From JAJTHJ01 sp046316025 (lineage in GTDB: Bacteria; Pseudomonadota; Gammaproteobacteria; Burkholderiales; Burkholderiaceae_F): a DNA stretch of 64,000 bases. Shown here in pieces: positions 43,512 through 51,781 of the stretch. Both the position numbers and the translations under genes were made by a program. Numbering within the stretch: position 1 is the stretch's first letter; each line of letters starts with the position of its first letter. The stretch lies in assembly GCA_046316025.1 (NCBI GenBank), contig JBKCXU010000008.1, positions 20,970-84,969 on the forward strand, given 5' to 3'. Under the pieces are notes generated by a model. That model made no database searches. It saw nothing but the letters and a program-made list of their open reading frames with translations, and had not been told where the DNA came from.

Positions 43512-43877
43512 ATGGCAGCGATCCCGGTGCTGGACCGCCTGCCGGCCGCGGCCGCGCAGGGCGACGCCGCTGCGGCCATCGCGCGCGTGCTGCAGGCCGA
43601 AGGCGCCGCGCGCGCCGCCACGGCAGAGTGCGAGCGCCAGGCGGCGGCACTCGTGCAGGACGCACGCGACTGCACGCGCCGCATCGGCGCACGCGCCGCC
43701 GGCCGCAGCACGCGCGTGCACGACGCCGCGCGGGCACAGACCGCTGCGCGGCTTGCCGCGATCGAGGCCGAGCGCGCGCGGCTGGCCGCGGTGCGCAGCG
43801 ACCCGCAAGCCGACGCACCGCGCATCCGCGCCGCGGTGAGCGCGCTGGCCACCGCGCTGCTGGGGGGCGAGCCATGA
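43512..43877 (+). CDS. V-type ATPase peripheral-stalk-like subunit (G/H type)
   Basis: A 121-residue, Ala/Arg/Glu-rich, probably all-helical coiled-coil protein with no membrane span. Its size, composition and place at the head of a V-type ATPase operon fit a G/H stalk subunit that pairs with subunit E. Sequence alone is too low in complexity for a firm call. The stop codon overlaps the next ATG (ATGA). Confidence 0.6.
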   Translation: MAAIPVLDRLPAAAAQGDAAAAIARVLQAEGAARAATAECERQAAALVQDARDCTRRIGARAAGRSTRVHDAARAQTAARLAAIEAERARLAAVRSDPQADAPRIRAAVSALATALLGGEP

Positions 43878-44734
43878 TCGCCGGCCTGCCACTCGAGTAC
43901 GCGGCCACGCGCACCGCCGCACGGCTGGCGCAGCGCCCGAGCGACGCGCAATGGCGGCACTGGCACGCGGCGCGCGGCTTGAGCGTGCTGCTCGATGCCG
44001 TGCGCGGCTCCAACGCCGCGCCGGCGGCAAGCGGCGTGGGCGCCGGTGCGGGTGCCGATGCGATCGAACTCGCCTTCCGCGTACAACTGCGCACGCGGAT
44101 CGCGGAGTGCGCGGGCTGGGCGCCGGACGAGTGGCGCGCGGCGGTGTTGTGGACGCAGCGGTTGGTGGATTTGCCGTTGGTGGCGTATCTGGCGGCGGGG
44201 GGGAAGGCGCCGGGTTGGACGGAAGAGGACTCCGCGCTAGCGGAGGATCTGGTCACACGCGAGGCCGCGCCCTCACCCGGCGCTTCGCGCAACCCTCTCC
44301 CGCTGATGCGGGCGAGGGCGGTTCTCCCCTCGCCCGCATCAGCGGGAGAGGGGACGGGGGTGAGGGCAGCGAGTGCGTCAACACCGAGCAGAGCCGCGAT
44401 CGGCGACGTGCATTTGCATCGCACACTCCTCGACTGGCTCACCCACTGGCGCACCCTCTGGCCGCCGCTGGGCGCCGACGACCGCGCCGCGCTCGAAGCG
44501 CTCGTCGCCACCATCAGCCGGCACCTGCTGCGCTTCGGCGCCGCGGCACCGGAAGACGCCGCCGCGCTGCGCGCCGAGCTGCAAACCCGCCTGCTCGCCG
44601 GCGCCCGCCAGCACGCGGCGCGGCCGGTGGCGCTGTTTGCGGCGCTCGCGCTGCATGCGCTTGATCTCGAACGGCTGCGCGCGGAGTTCCTGCTGCGCGC
44701 GCTCTTCGGCGACGGCGCGGGAGAGCCGCAATGA
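43874..44734 (+). CDS. Unrecognised V-type ATPase operon protein (possible subunit C replacement)
   Basis: A 286-residue helical, Ala/Leu/Arg-rich protein without membrane spans or a recognised domain. Its 4-base overlaps with the stalk gene and with subunit I tie it to the ATPase. No gene in the operon looks like the usual subunit C/d, so this may fill that role; this is inference. Residues about 132-166 are translated from an inserted palindromic repeat (44269-44367), giving a Pro/Ser/Arg stretch unlike the rest. The two flanking parts (1-130 and 170-286) read as continuous coding sequence. Confidence 0.55.
   Translation: MIAGLPLEYAATRTAARLAQRPSDAQWRHWHAARGLSVLLDAVRGSNAAPAASGVGAGAGADAIELAFRVQLRTRIAECAGWAPDEWRAAVLWTQRLVDLPLVAYLAAGGKAPGWTEEDSALAEDLVTREAAPSPGASRNPLPLMRARAVLPSPASAGEGTGVRAASASTPSRAAIGDVHLHRTLLDWLTHWRTLWPPLGADDRAALEALVATISRHLLRFGAAAPEDAAALRAELQTRLLAGARQHAARPVALFAALALHALDLERLRAEFLLRALFGDGAGEPQ
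44269..44367. repeat. REP-like palindrome inside a coding gene
   Basis: Outer arms GCCCTCACCC and GGGTGAGGGC, with inner arms CCTCTCCCGCTGATGCGGGC and GCCCGCATCAGCGGGAGAGG. It is the same nested element as at 17041, here inside an open reading frame that it does not interrupt. Its 99-base length is a multiple of three. Confidence 0.85.
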
Positions 44735-46575
44735 TCCGCCCGCGTCCGGCCCGCTGGTTCGAGGCCATCGTCGCCCGCGACGACGCCTACCTGGTACTCG
44801 AAGCGCTCGCCACCGCCGGCTGCGTGCAGATTGAGTGGCACGCCGACGTCGCTGCCGCACCCGCCGGCAGCGTGGTCGAACAGCTCAAGCGCTACGCGCA
44901 CTACGCGCGCCGCTACGGCCCGTACTGGCCGCCGCCACGCACCGAACTGGCGGTCGAACACCGCGCACCGGCCGAGGCACTGACTGCGGCGATGGACGTG
45001 CTGCGCGGCTGGGCGGCGGAGGTCGACCCGCTGGTGGACGACTTGCAGCGCGCGCAGGCCGCCGACGGCGAACTGCAACTGGCGCAGGCCGCGCTGCGCG
45101 AACTGGCGGCCAGCCCGATCGACTTCTCGCAACTGGCGCGCACCGACCACGGCGTGGTGGCGAGCCTCTTTGCGGTGCCGGCTGAGGCGACGCTCGATCT
45201 GCCCGACGATCTGCTGTGGCGCGAGGCGCCGGTGGGCAGCGAGCGGCTGCTGCTGGCGGTGGGGCCGGACGCCGCCATCGTACGGCTCGCGGCGGGGGTC
45301 GTGCAGGCCAACGGACGGCGCGCGCGCGTCCCCGACTGGTTACAGCCGACCGCGCAGGCCAATCTGACGTTGATCGAGGAGCGCCGCGCCACGCTGGCCG
45401 CGCGGATCGCGGCGCTGCGTGCGCAACTGGACGCGGCCGGCGCCCGCCACGGCCTGGCGCATGCGCTGGGCGAGGTGGCGCGCACGACCTGGTGCTTCGA
45501 GCACGGCGGCGCGATTGCGCTGGGCGAGACCGGCGCCGGCGGCGCGGACGCGCCGGGCGCGGTCTTTGCGCGCATCACCGGCTGGACGGTCGACGACACG
45601 GCCCTGATCGCCGCGGTCGAGCGCTGCGGGGCGCGCGTGCTGATCGCGCATCCGCCGCCGCCGCGCGGCGCGCGGCCGCCGCTGACGCTGGTCAATCCCT
45701 GGTGGGCACGTCCCTTCGAGGTGTTCACGCGGCTGGTCGGCATGCCGGACGCGAACGGCGCCGACCCGAGCGCGCTGCTCGCACTCGCGGTGCCGCTGAT
45801 CTTCGGCTACATGTTCGGCGACGTTGGACAGGGGCTGGTGCTGATCGCCGCCGGCGTCGTGCTGCGCAAGCGGCTGCCGCTGTTGCGCCTGCTGATCCCC
45901 GGTGGCATCGCCGCCACCGCGTTCGGCTTCGTCTTCGGCTCGGTGTTCTGCCTCGAACTGCTGCACCCGCTGTGGGTGGCGCCGCTGGCGCAGCCGCTGC
46001 CGGTGCTGATCGTGCCGGTCGTCGGCGGCGCGGCGCTGCTGGTGCTCGGGTTGCTGCTGCGGCTGCTGCAAGCGCAGTGGCAGGGGCAGCTCGCCCACTG
46101 GGCGCGCGAGGAGGCACCGACGATCGCGGTCTACGTCGGCGTGCTGGCGGGCGTGCGCAGCGTGTTCGGTTGGTGGCTCGCGCTGGCCGGCACGATCTGG
46201 GCCGCGGCTGCGGCGTACCTGCACCGGCCCCGGCTGGCCGCAGCCGGCGCCGCGCTGGGCGAACTGCTGGAGCGCACGATCCAGTTGCTGATCAACACGC
46301 TGTCCTTTGCCCGCGTGGGCGCCTTCGCACTGGCGCACGCGGGCTTGTCGTCGGCGGTGGTGGCGTTGGCCGGGTCCAGCGACGACCCCTTGGTGTTCGC
46401 GCTGGTGCTGGTGGCGGGCAACGCGCTCATCCTCGTGGTCGAGGGTCTGGTGGTGTCGATCCATACCACGCGGCTCGTGCTGTTCGAGTTCTTCACCCGC
46501 TTCTTCGAGCCCGCAGGACGCGAGTTCCGCCAACTGGAGCCGCCGTCGTTTGCGGTGCACCCCAAGCATGAGTAA
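44731..46575 (+). CDS. ntpI: V-type ATPase subunit I (a-type)
   Basis: A 614-residue protein with a soluble coiled N-terminal half (to about 340) and a membrane half with about seven spans starting at LALAVPLIFGYMFGD. The segment LLINTLSFARVGAFALAHAG carries the arginine expected to face the rotor glutamate. It forms the ion half-channels next to subunit K. It overlaps the preceding gene by 4 bases. Confidence 0.92.
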   Translation: MIRPRPARWFEAIVARDDAYLVLEALATAGCVQIEWHADVAAAPAGSVVEQLKRYAHYARRYGPYWPPPRTELAVEHRAPAEALTAAMDVLRGWAAEVDPLVDDLQRAQAADGELQLAQAALRELAASPIDFSQLARTDHGVVASLFAVPAEATLDLPDDLLWREAPVGSERLLLAVGPDAAIVRLAAGVVQANGRRARVPDWLQPTAQANLTLIEERRATLAARIAALRAQLDAAGARHGLAHALGEVARTTWCFEHGGAIALGETGAGGADAPGAVFARITGWTVDDTALIAAVERCGARVLIAHPPPPRGARPPLTLVNPWWARPFEVFTRLVGMPDANGADPSALLALAVPLIFGYMFGDVGQGLVLIAAGVVLRKRLPLLRLLIPGGIAATAFGFVFGSVFCLELLHPLWVAPLAQPLPVLIVPVVGGAALLVLGLLLRLLQAQWQGQLAHWAREEAPTIAVYVGVLAGVRSVFGWWLALAGTIWAAAAAYLHRPRLAAAGAALGELLERTIQLLINTLSFARVGAFALAHAGLSSAVVALAGSSDDPLVFALVLVAGNALILVVEGLVVSIHTTRLVLFEFFTRFFEPAGREFRQLEPPSFAVHPKHE

Positions 46576-46609
46576 CGCCACCGCGCGACTTACCGTCGCC
46601 CCCTCCGTT

Positions 46610-46680
46610 GTCGTTCCCGCGCAGGCGGGAATCCAGCGGCTTTGCGAACGGCACTGGATTCCCGTTTCCGCGGGAACGAC
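46610..46680. repeat. GTCGTTCCCGC-type palindromic repeat between subunits I and K
   Basis: Arms GTCGTTCCCGC and GCGGGAACGAC, with inner GGCGGGAATCCAG and CTGGATTCCCG, form a long hairpin. It is the same family as 34132-34206. Confidence 0.85.
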
Positions 46681-46704
46681 GGTGCACCACACCAGGAGCC
46701 CACC

Positions 46705-47055
46705 ATGCCCCGCCCCACCCTGCCCATGGCATTGACCGTTGTCGCTGCCGTCCTCGCCCTCGGCGCCACCGCGCTGCTGGTGCTCGCCTTTCCCGCGTCG
46801 GCAGCGGAGCAAGGCGCGCGCGCCGCGCTGCCGGCAGAAGCCTGGACCTGGGGCCTGCTGTCTGCCGCCCTTGCCACCAGCATGTCAGCGCTCGGCGCCG
46901 GCTACGCGGTGGCCAAGCTCGGCACCGCGGCAGTCGGCGCACTGGCCGAGAAGCCCGAACTCTTCGGCCGGCTGCTGATCTTCGTGGGACTCGCCGAAGG
47001 GATCGCGATTTACGGCGTGATCATCTCGATCCTGATCCTGAACCGGCTGACATGA
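46705..47055 (+). CDS. ntpK: V-type ATPase subunit K (rotor ring)
   Basis: A 116-residue protein with a signal-like first span (about 8-33), then a two-span hairpin with GAGYAVAKLGTAAVGALAEKPE and the ion-binding GLAEGIAIYG (Glu98). This is a single-hairpin K/c subunit like those of Thermus-type enzymes. The Gly after Glu98, instead of Ser or Thr, gives no support for sodium specificity. AGGAG precedes the ATG. Confidence 0.9.
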   Translation: MPRPTLPMALTVVAAVLALGATALLVLAFPASAAEQGARAALPAEAWTWGLLSAALATSMSALGAGYAVAKLGTAAVGALAEKPELFGRLLIFVGLAEGIAIYGVIISILILNRLT

Positions 47056-47084
47056 CCGCGCGCAATCGCACCGCGAGCCGGCCC

Positions 47085-47177
47085 GTAGCCCGGATGAAGC
47101 GCAGCGGAATCCGGGGCCGGCTCATCGCCGCGGCACCCTCCCGGATTCCGGTGCATTCGCGCCTGCATCCGGGCTAC
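47085..47177. repeat. GTAGCCCGGATG-type palindromic repeat between subunits K and F
   Basis: Outer arms GTAGCCCGGATG and CATCCGGGCTAC are exact complements, with GGAATCCGGG and CCCGGATTCC-type inner arms. It is a third repeat family within the same operon. Confidence 0.85.
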
Positions 47178-47188
47178 GAGGTTTCGCC

Positions 47189-47479
47189 ATGACCGCGGTC
47201 GCGTACCTGGGCAACCGGCTCGACGCAGCGGGCTTCCGGCTCGCGGGGGTGGCGGCGGACTGCCCGCCGCCTGGCGCGGAGTCGGCCGCGCTAGCGCGCG
47301 CGCTGGCAGAGGCGGAACTGGTGCTGCTCGATGCGGACCTCGCGCAGCGGCTGCCCGCCGCGGAACTGGAGGCGGCGCTGGCGCGCCTGTCGCCGCTGGT
47401 GGCGATCGTGCCGGGCGCGGCACCCTGCCCGCTCGCGCCGGTGGAGCGCGTGCGCCGGCAACTGGGGCTGGAAGCATGA
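47189..47479 (+). CDS. ntpF: V-type ATPase subunit F
   Basis: A 96-residue Rossmann-like protein: TAVAYLGNRLDAAGFRLAG, then ELVLLDADLAQRLP and PLVAIVPG. These segments match the regulatory stalk subunit F, which binds the D shaft. The stop overlaps the subunit E start by 4 bases. Confidence 0.85.
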   Translation: MTAVAYLGNRLDAAGFRLAGVAADCPPPGAESAALARALAEAELVLLDADLAQRLPAAELEAALARLSPLVAIVPGAAPCPLAPVERVRRQLGLEA

Positions 47480-48090
47480 ACCTCGAACACCGCACGCAGG
47501 CGCTGCTGGCGCTAGTCGATGCCTTCCGCGAGCGGCGCTGCGCGGAGATTCTGGCGCCCGCCCGCGCGCAGGCGCAGGAGATGGTCGCCACGGCGCTGGC
47601 CGACGGTCGCCGCCGCGTGCGCGCCACCATTGCCGAAGCGCGCGCGCGGATGGCCGCCGATGTCGGCGCCGCGCAGGCGCGCCTGGCCACCGAGCGGCGC
47701 CTGGCGCAGCAACAGCACGCATTGGCCTTGCTGGCGCAAGGCTGGCAGGTGCTGCGCATCGAACTGCACGCGCACTGGCAAGGCGCCGCCGCGCGCCGAG
47801 GCTGGACCGCGAGCGCAACGCAGCGCGCGCTGGCGGCGCTGCCGCACGGGGTCCCTTGGCAGATTGCCTGCGCACCGGACTGGCCGGCCGCGGAGCGGGC
47901 CGAGTTTGCGCAGACGCTCGCGGCACGGGGCATCGCCATCGAAGCGATGGCCGAAGACCCGGCGATTGCCTGCGGCCTGCGGCTGCGCGCGGGAGCAAAC
48001 GTGCTGGACGCGACGGTGGACGGCCTGCTCGCCGACCGCGCGGGGTTGCAGGGGAGGTTGTTGCAGTTGTTGAGTGAGGTGACGCCATGA
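47476..48090 (+). CDS. ntpE: V-type ATPase subunit E
   Basis: A 204-residue protein with a long N-terminal helix rich in Arg, Ala and Glu (about 1-85) and a compact C-terminal domain. This is the usual form of the peripheral stalk subunit E. Overlap with F and position before A support the call. Confidence 0.82.
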   Translation: MNLEHRTQALLALVDAFRERRCAEILAPARAQAQEMVATALADGRRRVRATIAEARARMAADVGAAQARLATERRLAQQQHALALLAQGWQVLRIELHAHWQGAAARRGWTASATQRALAALPHGVPWQIACAPDWPAAERAEFAQTLAARGIAIEAMAEDPAIACGLRLRAGANVLDATVDGLLADRAGLQGRLLQLLSEVTP

Positions 48091-48114
48091 GAGCGTGCGT
48101 CGAACTTCGTGGCT

Positions 48115-48216
48115 GCGGTCTTCCCTCACCCCCGCCCCTCTCCCGGGGGGAGAGGGGGGAAAAGCCCTCTCGCCCCGGGAGAGGGCTGCGCGAAGCGCCG
48201 GGTGAGGGAAGACCGC
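48115..48216. repeat. Palindromic repeat between subunits E and A
   Basis: Outer arms GCGGTCTTCCCTCACCC and GGGTGAGGGAAGACCGC are exact complements. Inner CCTCTCCCGGGG and CCCCGGGAGAGG pair as well. It fills most of the gap before the subunit A gene. Confidence 0.88.
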
Positions 48217-48235
48217 TGCAACCGGAGTGCATCGC

Positions 48236-50152
48236 ATGAGCCGCGCCACCATCACCTGGGCGAGCGGCCCCGTGCTGCGCGCCCGCGCCGAAGGGCCTTT
48301 CCGCCTGCGCGAGGCGATTCGCGTCGGGCCGCAGGGACTGGCCGGCGAAGTGATCCGCCTGCAAGAGGACGAGATCGTCGCGCAGGTGTACGAGGACACC
48401 ACAGGCCTGCGCCCCGGCGTGGTGGTCGAAGGCACGGGTGAGCTGCTCGGCATCCGCGTCGGCCCGCATCTGCTGGGCAATATCTTCGACGGCTTGCTGC
48501 GTCCGCTGCAACGCGCGGGCGAAACCGTAGTCGCGCAGCACATCCTGCCCGGTGCGGCCGAGGACGTGACAAGCAGCAAGTTCCGCTTCGAGCCAAGCGT
48601 TGCGGTCGGCACAAAGCTCGAAGCCGGCGCGATCTTCGGTCGCGTGGTGCCGAAGCAAGGCCGCACGCAGGCCGCGCTGCTGCCGCCGGATGCGAGCGGC
48701 ACGGTCGAGTGGATCGCCGCTGAATCCGAGGTCGATGTCGCAACCACGGTGCTGCGCCTCGCAACGGAGGGCGGCGGCACGCGCGACGTGGCGCTCGCCC
48801 ACTACTGGCCGGTACGCACGCCGCGGCCGGTGGCCTCTCGGCTGCCGTCCGACGAGCCGCTGGTGACCGGCCAGCGCATCCTGGATTCGCTCTTCCCGGT
48901 GGCGCTCGGCGGCAAGGCGGCGATCCCCGGCGGCTTTGGCACCGGCAAGACGATCCTGCTGGAGTCGCTCGCCAAAGGGTGCAGCGCCGACGTGATCGTC
49001 TACCTCGGCTGCGGCGAGCGCGGCAACGAGATGGCGGGCGTGCTGGAAGAGTTTCCGCAACTGGAAGACCCGCGCACCGGCCGCCCGCTGATGGAGCGCA
49101 CGGTGGTGATCGCCAACACCAGCAACATGCCGGTGGCCGCGCGCGAGGCGAGCATCTACGCCGGCGTGACGGTGGCCGAGTACTTCCGCGACCAGGGACT
49201 GCATGTGGCGCTGATGGCGGACTCCACCAGCCGCTGGGCGGAGGCGCTGCGCGAGGTCTCCGGCCGCTTTGGCGAGCTGCCCGGCGAGGGCGGCTACCCC
49301 AACTACCTGTCGAGCCGGATCGCGGATTTTTACGAGCGCGCGGCCAAGGTGCGCACGCTGGCGGGCGGCACCGGCTCGGTGACGCTGCTGGGGTCGATCT
49401 CGCCGCCTTCGGGCGACTTTTCCGAGCCGGTCACGAGCCACACCAAACGCTACGTGCGCTCGTTCTGGGCGCTGGATGCGCGGCGCGCGCAGGCGCGCTT
49501 CTACCCGGCGGTGAACCCCTTGCAGTCGTATTCCGAAGACTCGCTCGACATGGCGGTGTGGTGGCAGAAGATCTACGCCAACGTCGCCACCGCGCGCGCG
49601 CGCGCGGCCAGCGGAGAAAACGAGTGGCTGGAACTGCGCCGCCGCGTGCTGACGCTGATGGACGAGCAGGCGCGGCTGGAGCGGATGGCGCGGATCATCG
49701 GCAAGGATGCGCTGCCCGCACGCCAGCGGCTGCTGCTCGCCTGCGCGGAACTCGTCAACGATGCGTTTTTGCGGCAGTCGGCGTTCTCGCCCGTGGACCG
49801 CTACTGCGGGCCGCAGCGGCAAGCGGCGATGCTGCGGCTGCTGGCGCACTTTATCGAGCGGGCCGAGCGCGCGTTGACCGAAGGCGCCACGCCCGAGCAG
49901 GTCGCCGCGCTGCCTATCGTGCGTTCGCTCGCGCGGATGGGCGAGGACATCGGCGAAGAAGCGGTCGCCAAGCTGGCGGAGCTGGAGACGCGGATGGATG
50001 CTGCCTTTGATGCGTTGGCTGGAGGCACTGCCGGCGTTGGCGCCACCACTTCGCAACAAGGTTCCTCCCTCACCCCCGGCCCCTCTCCCGGGGGGAGAGG
50101 GGAGAAAAGCCCTCTCCCCCCGGGAGAGGGTGCGAGCGGAGCGAGCGGGTGA
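48236..50152 (+). CDS. ntpA: V-type ATPase catalytic subunit A
   Basis: A 638-residue protein with Walker A PGGFGTGKTILLE (about 231-243), the catalytic GERGNEM segment, SRWAEALREVSGR and GSISPPSGDFSEP. It hydrolyses or makes ATP in the V1 head. The family is usually about 580-600 residues long, and here the last 29-odd residues (SLTPGPSPGGRGEKS...) are translated from the palindromic repeat at 50066-50156, which also provides the TGA stop. The ATG after CCGGAG is chosen over an upstream GTG. Confidence 0.94.
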   Translation: MSRATITWASGPVLRARAEGPFRLREAIRVGPQGLAGEVIRLQEDEIVAQVYEDTTGLRPGVVVEGTGELLGIRVGPHLLGNIFDGLLRPLQRAGETVVAQHILPGAAEDVTSSKFRFEPSVAVGTKLEAGAIFGRVVPKQGRTQAALLPPDASGTVEWIAAESEVDVATTVLRLATEGGGTRDVALAHYWPVRTPRPVASRLPSDEPLVTGQRILDSLFPVALGGKAAIPGGFGTGKTILLESLAKGCSADVIVYLGCGERGNEMAGVLEEFPQLEDPRTGRPLMERTVVIANTSNMPVAAREASIYAGVTVAEYFRDQGLHVALMADSTSRWAEALREVSGRFGELPGEGGYPNYLSSRIADFYERAAKVRTLAGGTGSVTLLGSISPPSGDFSEPVTSHTKRYVRSFWALDARRAQARFYPAVNPLQSYSEDSLDMAVWWQKIYANVATARARAASGENEWLELRRRVLTLMDEQARLERMARIIGKDALPARQRLLLACAELVNDAFLRQSAFSPVDRYCGPQRQAAMLRLLAHFIERAERALTEGATPEQVAALPIVRSLARMGEDIGEEAVAKLAELETRMDAAFDALAGGTAGVGATTSQQGSSLTPGPSPGGRGEKSPLPPGEGASGASG

Positions 50153-50156
50153 GGGA
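50066..50156. repeat. Palindromic repeat overlapping the 3' end of the subunit A gene
   Basis: Outer arms TCCCTCACCC and GGGTGAGGGA, with inner CCTCTCCCGGGGG and CCCCCGGGAGAGG. The right arm contains the TGA stop of subunit A at 50150-50152. Confidence 0.88.
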
Positions 50157-50203
50157 AGACCGCTGCCACAAGGTCAAACGCGCAACTTGGCACCGAGCAC
50201 ACC

Positions 50204-51607
50204 ATGCAACCCCGCCTAACCGTCCACGGCGCCGCGGTCAAAGCCGACGGCCCACTGCTCTTCGTCCGCCGCACGCTCGACGTGGGTCTGGCCGAAGCGG
50301 TCGAAGTCCTCGACGGCCGCGGCCACAGCCGGCTCGGCCGCATCGCGGCGCTGGACGAGCAGTTCGTCACCATCGAGTTGCTGGAGCCTTCCGCCGGCCT
50401 GGGCCTCGCGGACACGGTGATCCGTTTTCTCGGAACTCCCATCGAGTTCGGCGTCGGCCCCGGACTGCTGGGCCGCGTGTTCGATGGCGTGGGCCGAGTG
50501 ATCGACGGCGGCCCGCCGCTGGCGATACGCAAGCAGTTGCGCGTCGATGGGCTGCCGTTGAACCCCGTCGCGCGCGCCACACCACGTGCCTTCATCGAAA
50601 CCGGCATCACCGCAATCGATCTGCTGAACAGCCTGGTGCGCGGGCAGAAGCTGCCGATCTTCTCCGGCGGCGGGCTGCCGCACGACCGCATTGCCGTGGA
50701 CATTGCGGGCCATGCGCGGCTGCTGCATCGTGAAGGGGCAGAGCAGGAAGCCTTTGCCATCGTCTTCTGCGGCATCGGCGTGCCCTACACAACGGCCGAG
50801 TACTTCCGCCGCTCGCTGGAGCAAAGCGGCGCGCTGGAGCGGTCGGCGCTGTTCCTCAACCTGGCGAGCGACTCGTCCACGCAGCGGCTGCTCACGCCAC
50901 GCTTTGCGCTGACCGCGGCCGAGTATCTGGCCTTCGAACTCGGCAAGCACGTGCTGGCGATCGTCACGGACTTGACCAACTACTGCGAGGCGCTGCGCGA
51001 GGTGGCCGGCGCCAAGGCCGAAGTGCCGGGCCGCAAGGGCTTCCCCGGCTACATGTACTCCGACCTTGCCACGCTCTACGAGCGCGCCGGCTGCCTGCAC
51101 GGCGTGTCGGGCACGCTCACGCAACTGCCGATCCTGACGATGCCGAGCGACGACATCGGCCACCCGATCCCGGACCTGTCCGGCTACATCACCGAAGGGC
51201 AAATTGTGCTGGCGCGCGAACTGGATAGAGCGGGCGTCTACCCGCCGGTCAATGTGCTGCCGAGTTTGTCGCGGCTGATGAAGGACGGCACCGGCAAGGG
51301 CTATACGCACGCCGACCATCCCGCGCTGGCGAGTCAGTTGTACGCCGGCTATGCGCGCGCGGTACAGGCGCGCGTGTTGGCGAGCGTGGTGGGCGAGGAA
51401 GGCGTGTCCGAGGCCGACCGGCGTTACCTCGCCTTTGGCACCGCGTTCGAGCAGCAACTGATCAAGCAGGACGGCGCGCGCACGCTGGACGAGAGCATGC
51501 AGGTCGGCTGGAACCTGCTGCGCGACCTGCCCAGAGCCGAACTGTCGCGCCTGTCCGATGCGCAGATCGAAGCGCATTTGGGCAAGGGGGAGTTCTTGGG
51601 AGTGTGA
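50204..51607 (+). CDS. ntpB: V-type ATPase subunit B
   Basis: A 467-residue nucleotide-binding-fold protein without a Walker A lysine loop (FSGGGLPHDRIA replaces it), as expected for the regulatory B subunit. It carries AIDLLNSLVRGQKLPIFSG, FCGIGVPYTTAEYF and MPSDDIGHPIPDLSGYITEGQI. It alternates with A in the V1 hexamer. Length matches the family (about 460). Confidence 0.95.
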   Translation: MQPRLTVHGAAVKADGPLLFVRRTLDVGLAEAVEVLDGRGHSRLGRIAALDEQFVTIELLEPSAGLGLADTVIRFLGTPIEFGVGPGLLGRVFDGVGRVIDGGPPLAIRKQLRVDGLPLNPVARATPRAFIETGITAIDLLNSLVRGQKLPIFSGGGLPHDRIAVDIAGHARLLHREGAEQEAFAIVFCGIGVPYTTAEYFRRSLEQSGALERSALFLNLASDSSTQRLLTPRFALTAAEYLAFELGKHVLAIVTDLTNYCEALREVAGAKAEVPGRKGFPGYMYSDLATLYERAGCLHGVSGTLTQLPILTMPSDDIGHPIPDLSGYITEGQIVLARELDRAGVYPPVNVLPSLSRLMKDGTGKGYTHADHPALASQLYAGYARAVQARVLASVVGEEGVSEADRRYLAFGTAFEQQLIKQDGARTLDESMQVGWNLLRDLPRAELSRLSDAQIEAHLGKGEFLGV

Positions 51608-51629
51608 GAGCACCAACCCGCAGCGACCG

Positions 51630-51756
51630 CCCTTCCCCCTCCCCTTCGTGGGAAGGGTCGGGGTGGGGATGAGTGGTCGGGAGCCAAGCGCCAACGAAGG
51701 CTGTCCCTCACAACCCATCCCCCTCCCGGCCTCCCCCCTTGAAGGGGGAGGAGCAA
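51630..51756. repeat. Degenerate palindromic repeat between subunits B and D
   Basis: CTTCCCCCTCCCCTTCGTGG, GGGTCGGGGTGGGGATG and the partly complementary CATCCCCCTCCCGGCC and CCCCCTTGAAGGGGG. It is related to the C/G-rich elements at 15575 and 25348 but less regular. Confidence 0.6.
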
Positions 51757-51781
51757 CAGCAGACACGCCAAGACCGACCCC

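Noticed and set aside
43204..45150. Long minus-strand frame over the V-ATPase head of the operon
   Set aside because: It runs antisense to overlapping ATPase genes. Only its last part, the cytochrome start near 43307, is real coding sequence.
47291..50059. 922-codon minus-strand frame across V-ATPase F, E and A
   Set aside because: It spans several real genes and a repeat on the other strand and has shadow-type composition.
15575..51756. CRISPR array, considered because of repeated palindromes
   Set aside because: The repeats are single, scattered, differ in length and have no regular spacers; no cas genes were seen.
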